The position numbers and the translations under genes are program-made. DNA of 64,000 nt, taken from Novosphingobium kaempferiae. Lineage in GTDB: Bacteria > Pseudomonadota > Alphaproteobacteria > Sphingomonadales > Sphingomonadaceae. Shown in pieces: positions 28,865-38,770 of the stretch. The stretch is taken from the NCBI RefSeq assembly GCF_021227995.1, contig NZ_CP089301.1, forward strand, positions 3,658,001 to 3,722,000, in the 5' to 3' direction. The notes below the pieces were generated by a model. It did not search any database, was not told where the DNA came from, and saw nothing but the letters and a program-made list of their open reading frames with translations. Every line of letters begins with the position of its first letter. The first letter of the stretch is position 1.

Positions 28865-29388
28865 TCCTTGCAGAGCGAAATCTTGCCGAGCTTCGGGTCG
28901 GCGCTGCCCGCTGCGTCGAGCGTCAGCGCGATCAGCCCGGCGGTGTTCTCGGGGGGAAGGGGCGAAAGCAGGTCGATCGCAAGGTCCAACTGCTTGCAGG
29001 ACTTCGTGGCGATCCGCTGCGACACGAAGCCCTCGACGAAGACGTCGGCAAGCTGTCGCAGTGTCTCGTCCGGAAGCCCGGCCATCATGTTCGACGAGCC
29101 GTCGTTCTGGGCGCTCATCGCCTTCATGAATGCGGGCTTCGCCTTGACCCAGTACTGGCCCTTCTGGGCCGCGTACCGGTTCGCCAGCGCCGTGCCCTGC
29201 GTGCGCAGGAAGGAATTGGCGGGCAGAGAGGGCGCGCAGCGCTTGGCGGTGCCGTTGATGGCCTGCGGCAGGGCATAGGAGATGAGCGAGGTCGCCTCCG
29301 CCTTGGTGATGCAGACGGGCTGTGCGGCCATCGCCGCGCAGGGCGTCATGGCGATAGCGAAGGCGACGGATCGAAGCATTGCGCGCAT
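28861..29388 (-). CDS. Secreted protein of unknown function
   Basis: A 175-residue protein with a signal peptide (MLRSVAFAIAMTPCAAMA, cleavage near residue 22). The mature part has four Cys residues that could form disulfides (VCITKAE, KRCAPSL, KSCKQLD, SLCKD), consistent with a periplasmic location. I recognise no domain. It lies between ispDF and the CinA-domain gene on the same strand, overlapping the latter by 4 bases, so it is probably in that operon. Confidence 0.75.
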   Translation of the reverse strand: MRAMLRSVAFAIAMTPCAAMAAQPVCITKAEATSLISYALPQAINGTAKRCAPSLPANSFLRTQGTALANRYAAQKGQYWVKAKPAFMKAMSAQNDGSSNMMAGLPDETLRQLADVFVEGFVSQRIATKSCKQLDLAIDLLSPLPPENTAGLIALTLDAAGSADPKLGKISLCKD

Positions 29389-29413
29389 TGGTATTCCTTG
29401 CGGCCCCCGCAGG

Positions 29414-30604
29414 TTACATCAGGCTCAGGCTGACCACCGCCTGCGCCGCGATCCCCTCGCGCCGCCCGGTGAAGCCCAGCTTCTCGGTGGTCGTTGCCTT
29501 CACGCTGATCGCCGCGATGTCAACGCTGAGGATGTCGGCAAGCCGCGCGCGCATGGCTTCGCGATGGGGCCCGATCTTCGGCGCCTCGCAGATGATGGTG
29601 AGGTCGGCGTTGGACAGCGCATAGCCCGCCTCCGTCACCAGCTTGCCCGCGTGAGCGAGGAAGCGGTCGGACGCGGCGCCCTTCCACTGCGGATCGCTGG
29701 GCGGGAAGTGTTGGCCGATATCCCCCGCGCCGATCGCGCCAAGCAGGGCATCGACAAGCGCATGGATTGCGACGTCGGCATCGCTGTGGCCGGAAAGGCC
29801 GTGGGTATGCTCAATGCGCACGCCGCACAGCCACAGTTCCTCGCCTTCCTCAAGCTGATGCACATCGTAGCCCGAGCCGACGCGGACCAGCGGACGGGTC
29901 GTTCCAAAATCGGAGGCGTAAGTCAGCTTGTGCAAGATTTCGTCCCCTTCGACGAGCGCCACGTCCATGCCCCATGCCTGCGCCACCTGAGCGTCGTCTC
30001 CGGCGCTGGTCGGGCCGTCCCACTCGCGGTGCGCGGCGAGAATCTCGGCGAAGCGGAAGGCCTGCGGGGTCTGCACGCGGCGCAAGTCCTCACGGCGGGC
30101 GGGGGCACCCATCATCGCGCCTTCGGCATGGGTGAGGCTGTCCACCACCGGCAGCACCGGGATCGCGCCCTTGTGCTCGTCGAGCGCGGCGTGCAGCCGC
30201 TCGATCACCGCGCCGGGCAGCAGAGGGCGGGCGGCGTCATGAACCAGCACGCGGTCCGGGCTGCTCGCAGCCAGCACTTCGAGGCCGAGGCGCACCGATT
30301 CCTGCCGTGTCGCGCCGCCATGAGCGAACTGCACGCCCGCGATCCCCGCCAGCGCCTCGGCGGCCACGGCGTCCGCGCCTTCGGGGATCATCACCAGCAC
30401 CGGCTCGCATCCAGCGCCGACTAACGCTTCCACGGAGTGCCGGACGACCGGCTTGCCGCGCCAGCGTGCGAACTGCTTGGGCACCGGCTGACCGGCACGC
30501 AGGCCCTGTCCGGCTGCCACGACGAGCGCGGCAGTTCGTACTTTCGGGCCATCACCAGAGCGATGCACGGCACAATTCCGGGGGTCTGAGACGATTTGCG
30601 ACAT
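29414..30604 (-). CDS. ispDF: Bifunctional IspD-IspF, MEP pathway
   Basis: A 396-residue fusion of two non-isoprenoid-pathway enzymes. The IspD part (about residues 22-235; [46 protein letters not shown]) is a cytidylyltransferase for 2-C-methylerythritol 4-phosphate. The IspF part (about 238-396; [47 protein letters not shown]) is the zinc-dependent cyclodiphosphate synthase. Such fusions are known in alpha- and epsilonproteobacteria. The start at 30604 is the last sensible ATG; an internal GTG before [10 protein letters not shown] is also possible. It is divergent from dusB. Confidence 0.95.
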   Translation of the reverse strand: MSQIVSDPRNCAVHRSGDGPKVRTAALVVAAGQGLRAGQPVPKQFARWRGKPVVRHSVEALVGAGCEPVLVMIPEGADAVAAEALAGIAGVQFAHGGATRQESVRLGLEVLAASSPDRVLVHDAARPLLPGAVIERLHAALDEHKGAIPVLPVVDSLTHAEGAMMGAPARREDLRRVQTPQAFRFAEILAAHREWDGPTSAGDDAQVAQAWGMDVALVEGDEILHKLTYASDFGTTRPLVRVGSGYDVHQLEEGEELWLCGVRIEHTHGLSGHSDADVAIHALVDALLGAIGAGDIGQHFPPSDPQWKGAASDRFLAHAGKLVTEAGYALSNADLTIICEAPKIGPHREAMRARLADILSVDIAAISVKATTTEKLGFTGRREGIAAQAVVSLSLM

Positions 30605-30649
30605 TGTCGACGCCGGTAATAGCTTGCCGTGCCAAGGGCAATCCACTAT

Positions 30650-30674
30650 GCGCTGCCTGTTTTTTAGGCAGCGC
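30650..30674 (+). promoter_or_regulatory. Hairpin in the dusB leader
   Basis: A perfect 9-bp inverted repeat, GCGCTGCCT (30650-30658) and AGGCAGCGC (30666-30674), with a GTTTTTT loop, ends 10 bases before the dusB ATG. In the transcript it would sit next to the ribosome-binding region, and as DNA it could be an operator. No other function can be read. Confidence 0.4.
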
Positions 30675-30684
30675 TGCACGTATC

Positions 30685-31716
30685 ATGACCTCATTGCCCC
30701 TTCCGCCGGCTCTGAAGCCGATCCATGTCGGTCCCGTGACGATCGACTGTCCGGTCGTGCTCGCCCCGATGACGGGCGTGTCCGACCTGCCGTTCCGAAA
30801 GATGGTCCGCGCGTTCGGCTCGGGCCTTAACGTCACCGAGATGATCGCGAGCCCCGCCGCCATCCGCGAGACGCGCGTGTCGCTGCAGAAGGCGATGTGG
30901 GATGTGATCGAGGATCCCGTCTCCATGCAGCTCGTCGGCTGCGAGCCGGACCAGATGGCCGAGGCGGCGAAGCTGGTGGAAGATCGCGGCGCCGCGATCA
31001 TCGACATCAACATGGGCTGCCCGGTCCGCAAGGTCGTCAACGGTGACGCAGGCTCGGCGCTCATGCGACAGGTTCCGCTGGCGACGAAGCTGATCGAGGC
31101 GACCGTCAAGGCGGTCAAGGTGCCGGTCACGGTCAAGATGCGCATGGGCTGGTGCCATGACAGCCTCAACGCCCCCGAACTCGCGCGTATCGCCGAGGAT
31201 CTTGGCGCGAAGATGATCACCGTCCACGGCCGCACCCGCAACCAGATGTACAAGGGCGAGGCGGACTGGGCCTTCGTGCGCAAGGTCAAGGATGCGGTCT
31301 CCATCCCGGTCATCGTCAACGGCGACATCTGCACCGTGAACGACGCCGCGCAGGCACTGGAGCAGTCCGGCGCGGACGGCCTGATGATCGGGCGTGGCGC
31401 CTACGGTCGTCCGTGGTTCCTCGCGCAGGTCATGCAGTGGTGGCGCGGCCAGCCGGTCGCCGCAGACCCGACCGTCGCCGAGCAGTACGAGATCATCCGT
31501 CGCCACTACGAGGACATGCTCGACCATTATGGCGCCGACACCGGCGTCAAGATGGCCCGCAAGCATCTGGGCTGGTACATCAAGGGTGTGCGCGGGTCGG
31601 CCGAGTTCAGGAACAAGTTGAACTTCATCGCCGATCCCGCTGAAGTTCTTCGTGAACTGGCCGAATTCTACGCGCCCTACCGCGACAGCGACGACGGCCA
31701 GCGCCAGGCCGCATGA
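30685..31716 (+). CDS. dusB: tRNA-dihydrouridine synthase
   Basis: A 343-residue FMN enzyme of the NifR3/DusB family that reduces uridines in the tRNA D-loop. The FMN-barrel start is [20 protein letters not shown], the catalytic cysteine is C112 in [11 protein letters not shown], and [16 protein letters not shown] and [11 protein letters not shown] are phosphate- and base-binding stretches. It overlaps ntrB by 4 bases. The nifR3-ntrB-ntrC order is the classic alphaproteobacterial nitrogen-regulation operon. Confidence 0.97.
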   Translation: MTSLPLPPALKPIHVGPVTIDCPVVLAPMTGVSDLPFRKMVRAFGSGLNVTEMIASPAAIRETRVSLQKAMWDVIEDPVSMQLVGCEPDQMAEAAKLVEDRGAAIIDINMGCPVRKVVNGDAGSALMRQVPLATKLIEATVKAVKVPVTVKMRMGWCHDSLNAPELARIAEDLGAKMITVHGRTRNQMYKGEADWAFVRKVKDAVSIPVIVNGDICTVNDAAQALEQSGADGLMIGRGAYGRPWFLAQVMQWWRGQPVAADPTVAEQYEIIRRHYEDMLDHYGADTGVKMARKHLGWYIKGVRGSAEFRNKLNFIADPAEVLRELAEFYAPYRDSDDGQRQAA

Positions 31717-32831
31717 CCCCGGAGACGGCGACCGCACTTCCTGACGCCCATCGGCTGCTCTCCAGCCTGCCACATGCCGTGGTGCTGCTGGAGAACGGGC
31801 TGACGATCACCTCGCTGAATCCTGCCGCCGAGCAGTTCTTCGGACAGTCGGCGCGGCGCCTTGTCGGTACGCGGCTGCGGGACATCCTGTCGATTTCCGA
31901 CCGGCGCCTGCTCGACCGGCTTTCCGATTCCGAAGCGCCGGTCTCTGCGCGCGAAGTGGTGGTCCAGCTCAAGGGGAAGGGCGCGCGGCGCGTCGACATC
32001 AACGTCGCACCGGTGGCCGACAGCCCGGGCTGGCAGGTTGTGACGCTGCAGGACAACAGCGCCGCCGAAGCGCTTGGTGACGATTCGGGAGGTCCGGACA
32101 ACGCCGTCCTGCGCGGGCCCGAGATCATGGCCCATGAGATCAAGAACCCGCTCGCAGGAATACGCGGCGCGGCGCAGCTTCTCGCGCGCAAGATCGAGGA
32201 CAGGGACAAGGCCCTCACCGACCTCATCACCGGCGAGGTCGATCGCATCGCCGGTCTGATCGAGCGGATGCAGAAGCTGAGCGGGCGCACCACTCCGCCG
32301 GTCGAACCCTGCAATCTCCATGAGGCCGCCCGCCGTGCCATCGACGTGCTGAATGCCGCGAAGGGCGACAAGCCCTCGTTCCGGCTCGTCGAGGAGTTCG
32401 ACCCGTCCCTTCCGCCAGTCTTGGGCAGCCCCGACGGGCTGGTGCAGGTGCTCATCAACCTGCTGTCCAATGCCGTCGATGCCTGCAAGACGGCGCGCGA
32501 GCCGCGTGTCACCATCCGCACGCGTTTCGCCAGCGGGCTCCAGCTTCACACCGGAGACGACGGCGCGCCGCTGCGCCTGCCGATCGAGGTGCGCGTCAGC
32601 GACAACGGCCCCGGCATCGACGCGGTCATGCGCGACCATATCTTCGAGCCTTTCGTCACCACCAAAAAGTCGGGGCAAGGCCTCGGCCTGCCGCTGGTTC
32701 GCAAGCTGGTGCGCGACATGAACGGGCGCATCACGCATGACCGCGACGACGAGAACGGCATGACGCACTTCCGCATCCACCTGCCGCTCGCCCGCGAGAC
32801 GCGCAACCGTCCCCGGAGAAAAGCGGAATGA
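31713..32831 (+). CDS. ntrB: Nitrogen-regulation sensor kinase NtrB
   Basis: A 372-residue soluble histidine kinase. The N-terminal PAS domain spans about residues 12-115, the phospho-accepting histidine is H141 in [17 protein letters not shown], and the ATPase domain has the N box [11 protein letters not shown], the G1 box VSDNGPGID and the G2 box [11 protein letters not shown]. NtrB responds to PII protein and phosphorylates or dephosphorylates NtrC. It overlaps dusB and ntrC by 4 bases on each side. Confidence 0.96.
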   Translation: MTPETATALPDAHRLLSSLPHAVVLLENGLTITSLNPAAEQFFGQSARRLVGTRLRDILSISDRRLLDRLSDSEAPVSAREVVVQLKGKGARRVDINVAPVADSPGWQVVTLQDNSAAEALGDDSGGPDNAVLRGPEIMAHEIKNPLAGIRGAAQLLARKIEDRDKALTDLITGEVDRIAGLIERMQKLSGRTTPPVEPCNLHEAARRAIDVLNAAKGDKPSFRLVEEFDPSLPPVLGSPDGLVQVLINLLSNAVDACKTAREPRVTIRTRFASGLQLHTGDDGAPLRLPIEVRVSDNGPGIDAVMRDHIFEPFVTTKKSGQGLGLPLVRKLVRDMNGRITHDRDDENGMTHFRIHLPLARETRNRPRRKAE

Positions 32832-34255
32832 CGATGAACGTGCTCCTGGTCGAGGACGACATGTCCATCGCCATCGTCATCACCGCCGCGCTGGAGGCCG
32901 AGGGGTTCGCCGTCGCTCATTGCGAGACGCTGGCCGAGCGCGACCGGATGCTGGCGGAGCGCAGCTTTGCGGCGCTTGTCACCGACGTCATGCTCCCCGA
33001 CGGCGACGGTATCGAGACCATTGAGCGCGTCCGCGCGCTTCATCCGCAGATGCCGATCGTCATCCTCTCGGCGCAGAACACTCTCGACACCGCCGTGCGC
33101 GCGACGGATACCGGGGCCTTCGAATACTTCCCCAAGCCATTCGACATCGACGAACTGGCCCGGACCGTGCGGCAAGCTGCCGGGGCGGCGCAGGGTCAGG
33201 CGTCGGACGACGAACCGGTGGCCGACGGGCTTCCCCTCGTCGGGCGCAGCGCCGCGATGCAGTCGGTATTCCGCATGATTACGCGCGTGCTGCGCAATGA
33301 TCTGACGGTGCTGATCCTCGGCGAGTCGGGCACCGGCAAGGAACTGGTGGCCGAGGCGATCCACCAGCTTGGCAACCGCCGGGAAGGGCCGTTCATCGCG
33401 GTCAACACGGCCGCAATCCCCGCCGAACTGATCGAAAGTGAACTGTTCGGGCACGAGAAGGGCGCCTTCACCGGCGCCGTCGCGCGTCATGTCGGTAAGT
33501 TCGAGCAGGCGGCGGGCGGCACGCTGTTCCTCGACGAAATCGGCGACATGCCGATGCAGGCGCAGACCCGCCTGCTGCGCGCCCTGCAGTCCGGCACCGT
33601 GCGCCGCGTCGGCGGGCGCGAGGAAATCCGCCTCGATACCCGCATCGTTGCCGCCACCAACAAGGATCTGGAACCGGAGATTGCCGCCGGGCGGTTCCGC
33701 GAGGACTTGTACTATCGCCTCAACGTGGTGCCGATCCACATGCCGCCGCTGCGCGACCGTCGCGACGACATCGACGTGCTGGCACGTCATTTCCTCCAGC
33801 ACGCCGCCAACGAGGGGCTGCCGCGCCGCCAGCTTACGCGGGAGGCCGCAGAACTGCTCAGTCGCCAGCCATGGCGCGGCAACGTGCGTGAGCTCAAGAA
33901 CTTCATCTATCGCCTCGCCCTGCTGGCGCGCGAGGATGTGATCGACATCGACTCGATCGCGCCGCTGCTGACGCCCGAACCGGCGGCGCCTGCCGCCGAC
34001 GGGGACGGGGCGATCACCGTCTTCGATATCGCCAGCGCCGTCGCTCAGTGGCTCTCGAGCACGCGGCCCGCCAGCGGCACGATCTACGACAGTGCGATGG
34101 CCGCATTCGAGCGCCCGCTGTTCGCCGAAGTGCTCCGCGAAACCGCCGGTAACCAGTTGCGCGCAGCGCAGGCGCTGGGGATTAATCGCAACACTTTGCG
34201 CAAGCGGCTCGGCGAGCTGATGCTCGACCCTGAGGAATTCGCTCGTCGATCGTAG
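32828..34255 (+). CDS. ntrC: Nitrogen-regulation response regulator NtrC
   Basis: A 475-residue sigma-54 activator: receiver domain (phospho-acceptor D53 in LVTDVMLPDGDG), AAA+ domain with Walker A GESGTGKE at 165-172 and an intact GAFTGA loop at 212-217, and a C-terminal Fis-type DNA-binding helix-turn-helix (QLRAAQALGINRNTLRKRLGEL). The intact loop means it should contact sigma-54 and open promoters for nitrogen-scavenging genes. It is followed by 60 bases and then ntrY. Confidence 0.97.
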   Translation: MTMNVLLVEDDMSIAIVITAALEAEGFAVAHCETLAERDRMLAERSFAALVTDVMLPDGDGIETIERVRALHPQMPIVILSAQNTLDTAVRATDTGAFEYFPKPFDIDELARTVRQAAGAAQGQASDDEPVADGLPLVGRSAAMQSVFRMITRVLRNDLTVLILGESGTGKELVAEAIHQLGNRREGPFIAVNTAAIPAELIESELFGHEKGAFTGAVARHVGKFEQAAGGTLFLDEIGDMPMQAQTRLLRALQSGTVRRVGGREEIRLDTRIVAATNKDLEPEIAAGRFREDLYYRLNVVPIHMPPLRDRRDDIDVLARHFLQHAANEGLPRRQLTREAAELLSRQPWRGNVRELKNFIYRLALLAREDVIDIDSIAPLLTPEPAAPAADGDGAITVFDIASAVAQWLSSTRPASGTIYDSAMAAFERPLFAEVLRETAGNQLRAAQALGINRNTLRKRLGELMLDPEEFARRS

Positions 34256-34315
34256 AGGCGCCTTCGTGGATTTGCTCTTGCAGCAAGGCCACAGTCCTGT
34301 TGTAACGGCGCAACG

Positions 34316-36577
34316 ATGAGCGAAGGAGCAGTCCAGAAACGGGCCTGGCCGCGATGGTGGCGACGGATGCAGGTGGCTGCACGCCGCGCGAACTTTTTCG
34401 CCATCATGGAGGTGCTCTCGCTGGTCGCCTTCCTGACGATGACGGCGATCACCTGGTTTGCGCTCAACAGCGGCGGTGATCGGCGCGACCTGCTGCCTTC
34501 GAACCTCACTGCGAGCCTGCTCGTCGGCACTCTGGTTCCGGCCATGGCGATCCTCGTCCTGCTGGGCCGACGCATGGCGCTGCGCCGCGCAGCCGAGCAT
34601 GCGACGGGCGGGACGGGCCAGATGCACGTCCGCCTGGTGTTCATCTTCTCGCTGATCGCTGCGATCCCGACGCTGCTGGTGGTGGTCTTCGCTTCGTGGC
34701 TGTTCCAGTCCGGCGTCGAATTCTGGTTCTCCGACAGTTCGCGCGGGTTGCTGGAGAACGCCAACAAGCTGGCGCGCGGCTACTACGAACAGACTCTGCG
34801 CGACGTCGGCTACGAGTCGGTGGCGATGGCTACCGACTCCCGCGACGAACTGAGCCGGGTGCCGGTCGCCAGTCGCGAATTCCAGACGTTCCTCTCCTAT
34901 CAGGTCGTGCGCCGGAACCTCAGCGGCGCCGCGATCGTGCAAATCGATGCGAACGGCGAGCAGCGCACGCCGATTATCGTCGATCCCGAAGGCGTCGCAG
35001 AGAACAATCGCCTGAGCACGGATGGCCTCGAACGGCTCGACAAGGGTGAGCCTTATGTCGTCAGCGCGAAGGACAACCGCATTGTCGCTGCCGCGCCGAT
35101 CGAGCGTTCCTCCGGCGTCTACCTGCTGGTGGTCCGCAGTTCCGACCTGTTGTCGTTGAGCCAGGGAGAGCGGGCCGAGAACATCGTGCAGGCTTACGAG
35201 GTGCTGACGAGCCGTGCGCGCGTGCTGCAGTTGCGCTTCAACGTGGCGCTGTTCGTGGCTTCGCTTGCGCTTGTCGGCCTGTCGGTGTGGTTTGCCCTAC
35301 GGTTTGCAGACCGACAGGTCGAGCCGCTCTACGAATTGGTCGATGCGGCGCGAAGGGTCGGCGCGGGCAACTATGCGCTGCGGATCGAGCGGCGTACCGG
35401 CGCCGACGAGATCGGACTGCTCAACCGCGCCTTCAACCGCATGACCGCGCAGATCGACAAGCAGACGCAGGCACTGCTCGGCGCGAACCGGCAGGTTCAT
35501 GAGCGCAGCGTCTTCATTGAGGCGGTGCTGGAATCCGTCACCTCGGGCATCATCTCGCTCGACGAGCAGGGGCGGATCCTGCTGATGAACTCGACCGCGC
35601 AGAAGTTGCTGACCGACCGGGCAGGTGAAGTGCCGGAAGGAATGGCTATCGCCGATCTCGCGCCCGCCATCGCTGCGTTGGTGGAGCAGGGCACGCCCGG
35701 CGGGATCGTCCAGTACAACCGTGGCGGTGATCTGCTCACGCTCGCGGTCAAGACGAGCCGCGACGTCACGGGGCATGTCATCACCTTCGAGGACATCACC
35801 CGCCAATTGCTCGACCAGCGCACCGCCGCATGGTCCGACGTGGCGCGGCGCATCGCGCACGAGATCAAGAACCCGCTGACCCCGATCCAGCTCGCGACTG
35901 AGCGCCTCAGCCGCCGCTACCGCAAGCAGATCACCGACAATCCCGAACTGTTCGAGGATCTTACGCGCACGATCATCCGGCAAGTGGGTGACCTGCGCAA
36001 GATGGTGGACGAGTTCTCTTCCTTTGCGCGCCTGCCCAAGCCGGTGTTCCGCGCCGAGGATCCCGTCGCGCTGACCCGACAGGCGCTGTTCCTGCAGGAA
36101 GTCGCGCGCCCCGACATCGACTTCAGCTTTGCTGCCGATCGCGGCATTGGCCTCATCGATTGCGATCGTCACCAGTTCGGCCAGGCGATGACCAATGTCC
36201 TCAAGAACGCCGTCGAGGCGACCGAGGCGAAAGCCAAGGACATGGAGGCGAGGGATACGGGCGAGCCATATCGCGGTGCGATCTTCGTCGAAGTCACCCA
36301 TCAGGACGAATCGATCCTCGTTCGCGTCACCGACAACGGCATCGGCTTGTCGCAGGACAAGGAACGCCTGATCGAGCCTTACGTGACCACGCGCGAGAAG
36401 GGCACCGGGCTCGGCCTCGCGATCGTCAACAAGATCATCGAGGAACACGGCGGCGAGATGACGTTCACCGCCGCGCAAGGTGGCGGCACCACAGTGACGA
36501 TGCGCTTCGCGCACGACCCGCTCGCCCAGGAATCCGCCGGCGCGCTGCCCTCCCGCAAGCCGGAGGCAGCGCAATGA
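34316..36577 (+). CDS. ntrY: Membrane sensor kinase NtrY
   Basis: A 753-residue histidine kinase. Membrane helices lie near residues 24-46, 59-82 and 98-120, a periplasmic or extracytoplasmic region follows to about 300, and a further helix near 305-325 leads to a HAMP domain (ADRQVEPLYELVDAARRVGAGNY). A PAS domain covers about 395-500, and the phosphorylation site is in [21 protein letters not shown]. The ATPase domain carries NVLKNAVEATEA, VTDNGIGLSQ and KGTGLGLAIV. NtrY pairs with NtrX; in other alphaproteobacteria the pair affects nitrogen use, redox sensing and the cell envelope. Confidence 0.96.
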   Translation: MSEGAVQKRAWPRWWRRMQVAARRANFFAIMEVLSLVAFLTMTAITWFALNSGGDRRDLLPSNLTASLLVGTLVPAMAILVLLGRRMALRRAAEHATGGTGQMHVRLVFIFSLIAAIPTLLVVVFASWLFQSGVEFWFSDSSRGLLENANKLARGYYEQTLRDVGYESVAMATDSRDELSRVPVASREFQTFLSYQVVRRNLSGAAIVQIDANGEQRTPIIVDPEGVAENNRLSTDGLERLDKGEPYVVSAKDNRIVAAAPIERSSGVYLLVVRSSDLLSLSQGERAENIVQAYEVLTSRARVLQLRFNVALFVASLALVGLSVWFALRFADRQVEPLYELVDAARRVGAGNYALRIERRTGADEIGLLNRAFNRMTAQIDKQTQALLGANRQVHERSVFIEAVLESVTSGIISLDEQGRILLMNSTAQKLLTDRAGEVPEGMAIADLAPAIAALVEQGTPGGIVQYNRGGDLLTLAVKTSRDVTGHVITFEDITRQLLDQRTAAWSDVARRIAHEIKNPLTPIQLATERLSRRYRKQITDNPELFEDLTRTIIRQVGDLRKMVDEFSSFARLPKPVFRAEDPVALTRQALFLQEVARPDIDFSFAADRGIGLIDCDRHQFGQAMTNVLKNAVEATEAKAKDMEARDTGEPYRGAIFVEVTHQDESILVRVTDNGIGLSQDKERLIEPYVTTREKGTGLGLAIVNKIIEEHGGEMTFTAAQGGGTTVTMRFAHDPLAQESAGALPSRKPEAAQ

Positions 36578-36608
36578 CCCGTTTTACCAGCACGAAGAAG
36601 ATTGGCGC

Positions 36609-38006
36609 ATGGCACTTGATATCCTGATCGTCGACGACGAACGCGACATCCGCGAACTGGTCGCTGGGGTGCTGAGCGACGAAGGCTACGATTGCCGAAC
36701 GGCGGGCGATAGCGAGGCCGCGCTCGCCGCCGTCGATGCCCGTCGCCCGTCGCTGGTTCTGCTCGACGTATGGCTCCATGGCAGTCCGATGGACGGGCTC
36801 GAAGTGCTTGATGCGATCAAGGCGCGTGAGCCAGAACTGCCGGTCATCATCTTCTCCGGCCATGGCAACATCGACACGGCGGTGGCCGCGATCAGCCGCG
36901 GGGCGGTCGACTTCATCGAGAAGCCGTTCGAGGCCGAGAAACTCCTCCATCTCGTCGGCCGGGCGACCGAGACCGAGCGCCTGCGCCGCGAGAATGCGCA
37001 GCTTCGTCAAGGCGTCTCGACCAATGAGGAGTTCACGGGTTCCAGCGGCGCGATCAACCAGGTCCGTGCCACGCTCAAGCGCGTCGCCAATACCGGCAGC
37101 CGCCTGCTGATCACCGGACCGGCGGGATCGGGCAAGGAGGTCGCCGCACGCCTGCTCCATTCGTGGAGCCCGCGTGCGGGCAACGCCTTCGTCAGCGTCA
37201 ACTCCGCGCGCATCACGCCCGAACGCTTCGAGCAGGAACTGTTCGGCGAGGAAGCGGACGGCACGCTGATCCGCTCCGGCCTGCTCGAAAGCGCGGACGG
37301 CGGCACGCTCTACTTCGACGAAGTGGCTGATATGCCGCTTTCGACGCAGGCGCGCATCCTGCGCGTGCTGACTGACCAGGCCTTCGTGCGTGTCGGCGGC
37401 ACACGCCAGATTCGCGTGGATGTGCGGGTTGTCTCCTCGACCTCGCGCGATCTCGAAAAGGAAATCGCCGAGCGCCGCTTCCGCGAGGACTTGTTCTACC
37501 GCCTCAACGTCGTCCCGATCGTGATTCCGGCACTGCGCGAGCGGCGCGACGATATTCCGGCGCTGATCGACCACTTCTTCGCGCGCTATGCCAATGAACA
37601 GGGCGTTTCGCCACCACATGTCAGCGGCGAGGCCATGACCGCACTCCAGGCCTATGAGTGGCCGGGCAACGTGCGACAGTTGCGTAACGTTGTCGAGCGC
37701 ACCGTCATCATGGCCCCGCGCGAGAAGTTGTCGAAGATCGAGGCGGATATGCTCCCGCCCGAAATCTTCAACAGCCGGGGAGGGGCGGACGCAGGCGTCA
37801 CCGTGATGATGAGCGCGCCCTTGCGCGAGGCGCGCGAAACCTTCGAGCGTGAGTACCTGCGCGTCCAGATTCGGCGGTTTTCCGGCAATATCTCGAAGAC
37901 GGCGGCGTTCATCGGGATGGAGCGCTCGGCCCTGCATCGCAAGCTGAAGCTGCTCGGAATGTCGGAGCGGCGCGAGGACGAACCGGACCTCGACGAACCG
38001 ATCTGA
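36609..38006 (+). CDS. ntrX: Response regulator NtrX
   Basis: A 465-residue regulator: receiver domain with D53 (LVLLDVWLHGSPMDG), AAA+ domain with Walker A TGPAGSGKE near residue 170 and Walker B GGTLYFDEVAD, and a C-terminal Fis-type helix-turn-helix (GNISKTAAFIGMERSALHRKLKLLGM). The loop where NtrC has GAFTGA reads EEADGTLIRSG, so contact with sigma-54 is not expected. This loss is usual for alphaproteobacterial NtrX, which can act with sigma-70. The gene follows ntrY by 31 bases. Confidence 0.96.
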   Translation: MALDILIVDDERDIRELVAGVLSDEGYDCRTAGDSEAALAAVDARRPSLVLLDVWLHGSPMDGLEVLDAIKAREPELPVIIFSGHGNIDTAVAAISRGAVDFIEKPFEAEKLLHLVGRATETERLRRENAQLRQGVSTNEEFTGSSGAINQVRATLKRVANTGSRLLITGPAGSGKEVAARLLHSWSPRAGNAFVSVNSARITPERFEQELFGEEADGTLIRSGLLESADGGTLYFDEVADMPLSTQARILRVLTDQAFVRVGGTRQIRVDVRVVSSTSRDLEKEIAERRFREDLFYRLNVVPIVIPALRERRDDIPALIDHFFARYANEQGVSPPHVSGEAMTALQAYEWPGNVRQLRNVVERTVIMAPREKLSKIEADMLPPEIFNSRGGADAGVTVMMSAPLREARETFEREYLRVQIRRFSGNISKTAAFIGMERSALHRKLKLLGMSERREDEPDLDEPI

Positions 38007-38084
38007 GTTTCGGTGTAACATTTCTGCTACAAAAACCCCGTTTACTGCATTGCAGCAAATGGGTAGTTTCTGATTCGAGAACGG

Positions 38085-38101
38085 CCCGCGCAATTCGCGG
38101 G
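38085..38101 (+). promoter_or_regulatory. Hairpin in the hfq leader
   Basis: CCCGCG (38085-38090) and CGCGGG (38096-38101) form a perfect 6-bp stem with a CAATT loop, in the 145-bp gap between ntrX and hfq. It may end the ntr transcript or structure the hfq leader; there is no T-tract. A GAAGGAG ribosome-binding site lies farther downstream before the hfq ATG. Confidence 0.35.
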
Positions 38102-38151
38102 ACCAGATCGCGGACCGCATGGGCGGCCGCCAAAAAGAAGGAGCATACACA

Positions 38152-38754
38152 ATGGCTGGTCGTACCCTTTCCGCGCGACCCAAACCGGCACCTGAGACCC
38201 CTGAGGTCGAAGAAGCCGCCGAGTCAGTAGCCGCTGCGCCCGTGAGCGCCGGTACTTCGGCTCCGGCTCCGTCCGGCAAGGGCGGCCAGAACCTTCAGGA
38301 CCAGTTCCTGAATCTGCTGCGCAAGAACAAGACCCCGGTCACCATGTTCCTCGTCAAGGGCGTGAAGCTGCAGGGAATCGTTACCTGGTTCGACAACTTC
38401 TCGATCCTGCTGCGCCGTGATGGCCAGTCGCAGCTCGTCTACAAGCACGCGATCTCGACGATCATGCCTTCGACCCCGGTCGATGCGCGCCAGTTCGGCA
38501 GCGGACCGGAGAACGCCAAGAAGCAGCGCGTGCTGCAGGATGTCTTCCTCTCCAGCATCCGCAATGCCGGCGTGCAAGTGACGATGTTCCTCATCAACGG
38601 CGTGATGCTCCAGGGCCGCGTCGCCGCTTACGACCTCTTCTGCATGCTGCTTGAGCGCGAAGGCTACGTGCAGTTGGCCTACAAGCATGCCGTCTCGACG
38701 ATTCAGCCCGTGACTCCGGTCGACCTTCAGGCGCATGAAGAAGCCGACGACTGA
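38152..38754 (+). CDS. hfq: Hfq with two tandem Sm-like domains
   Basis: A 200-residue RNA chaperone, more than twice the usual 80-100 residues. After a disordered Ala/Pro/Glu-rich N-terminus of about 45 residues come two complete Hfq domains at about 47-111 and 127-191, offset by exactly 80 residues without gaps. By my count 37 of 64 aligned positions are identical. Both keep LQDxFL (48-53 and 128-133), the FDxF/YDxF strand, and the Sm2 motif YKHAxST (97-103 and 177-183). Domain 2 has Tyr in place of the first Phe and lacks the basic rim residue pattern RKNK of domain 1. GAAGGAG lies before the ATG at 38152. A ring of three such chains would mimic the normal hexamer. Confidence 0.97.
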   Translation: MAGRTLSARPKPAPETPEVEEAAESVAAAPVSAGTSAPAPSGKGGQNLQDQFLNLLRKNKTPVTMFLVKGVKLQGIVTWFDNFSILLRRDGQSQLVYKHAISTIMPSTPVDARQFGSGPENAKKQRVLQDVFLSSIRNAGVQVTMFLINGVMLQGRVAAYDLFCMLLEREGYVQLAYKHAVSTIQPVTPVDLQAHEEADD

Positions 38755-38770
38755 GAAAAGCTGAACCGAA

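Noticed and set aside
29414..30604. IspD-IspF fusion as an anomaly
   Set aside because: This fusion is common in alphaproteobacteria.
36609..38006. NtrX lacking GAFTGA as a novel feature
   Set aside because: Loss of this loop is usual for NtrX in alphaproteobacteria and therefore not a peculiarity of this genome.
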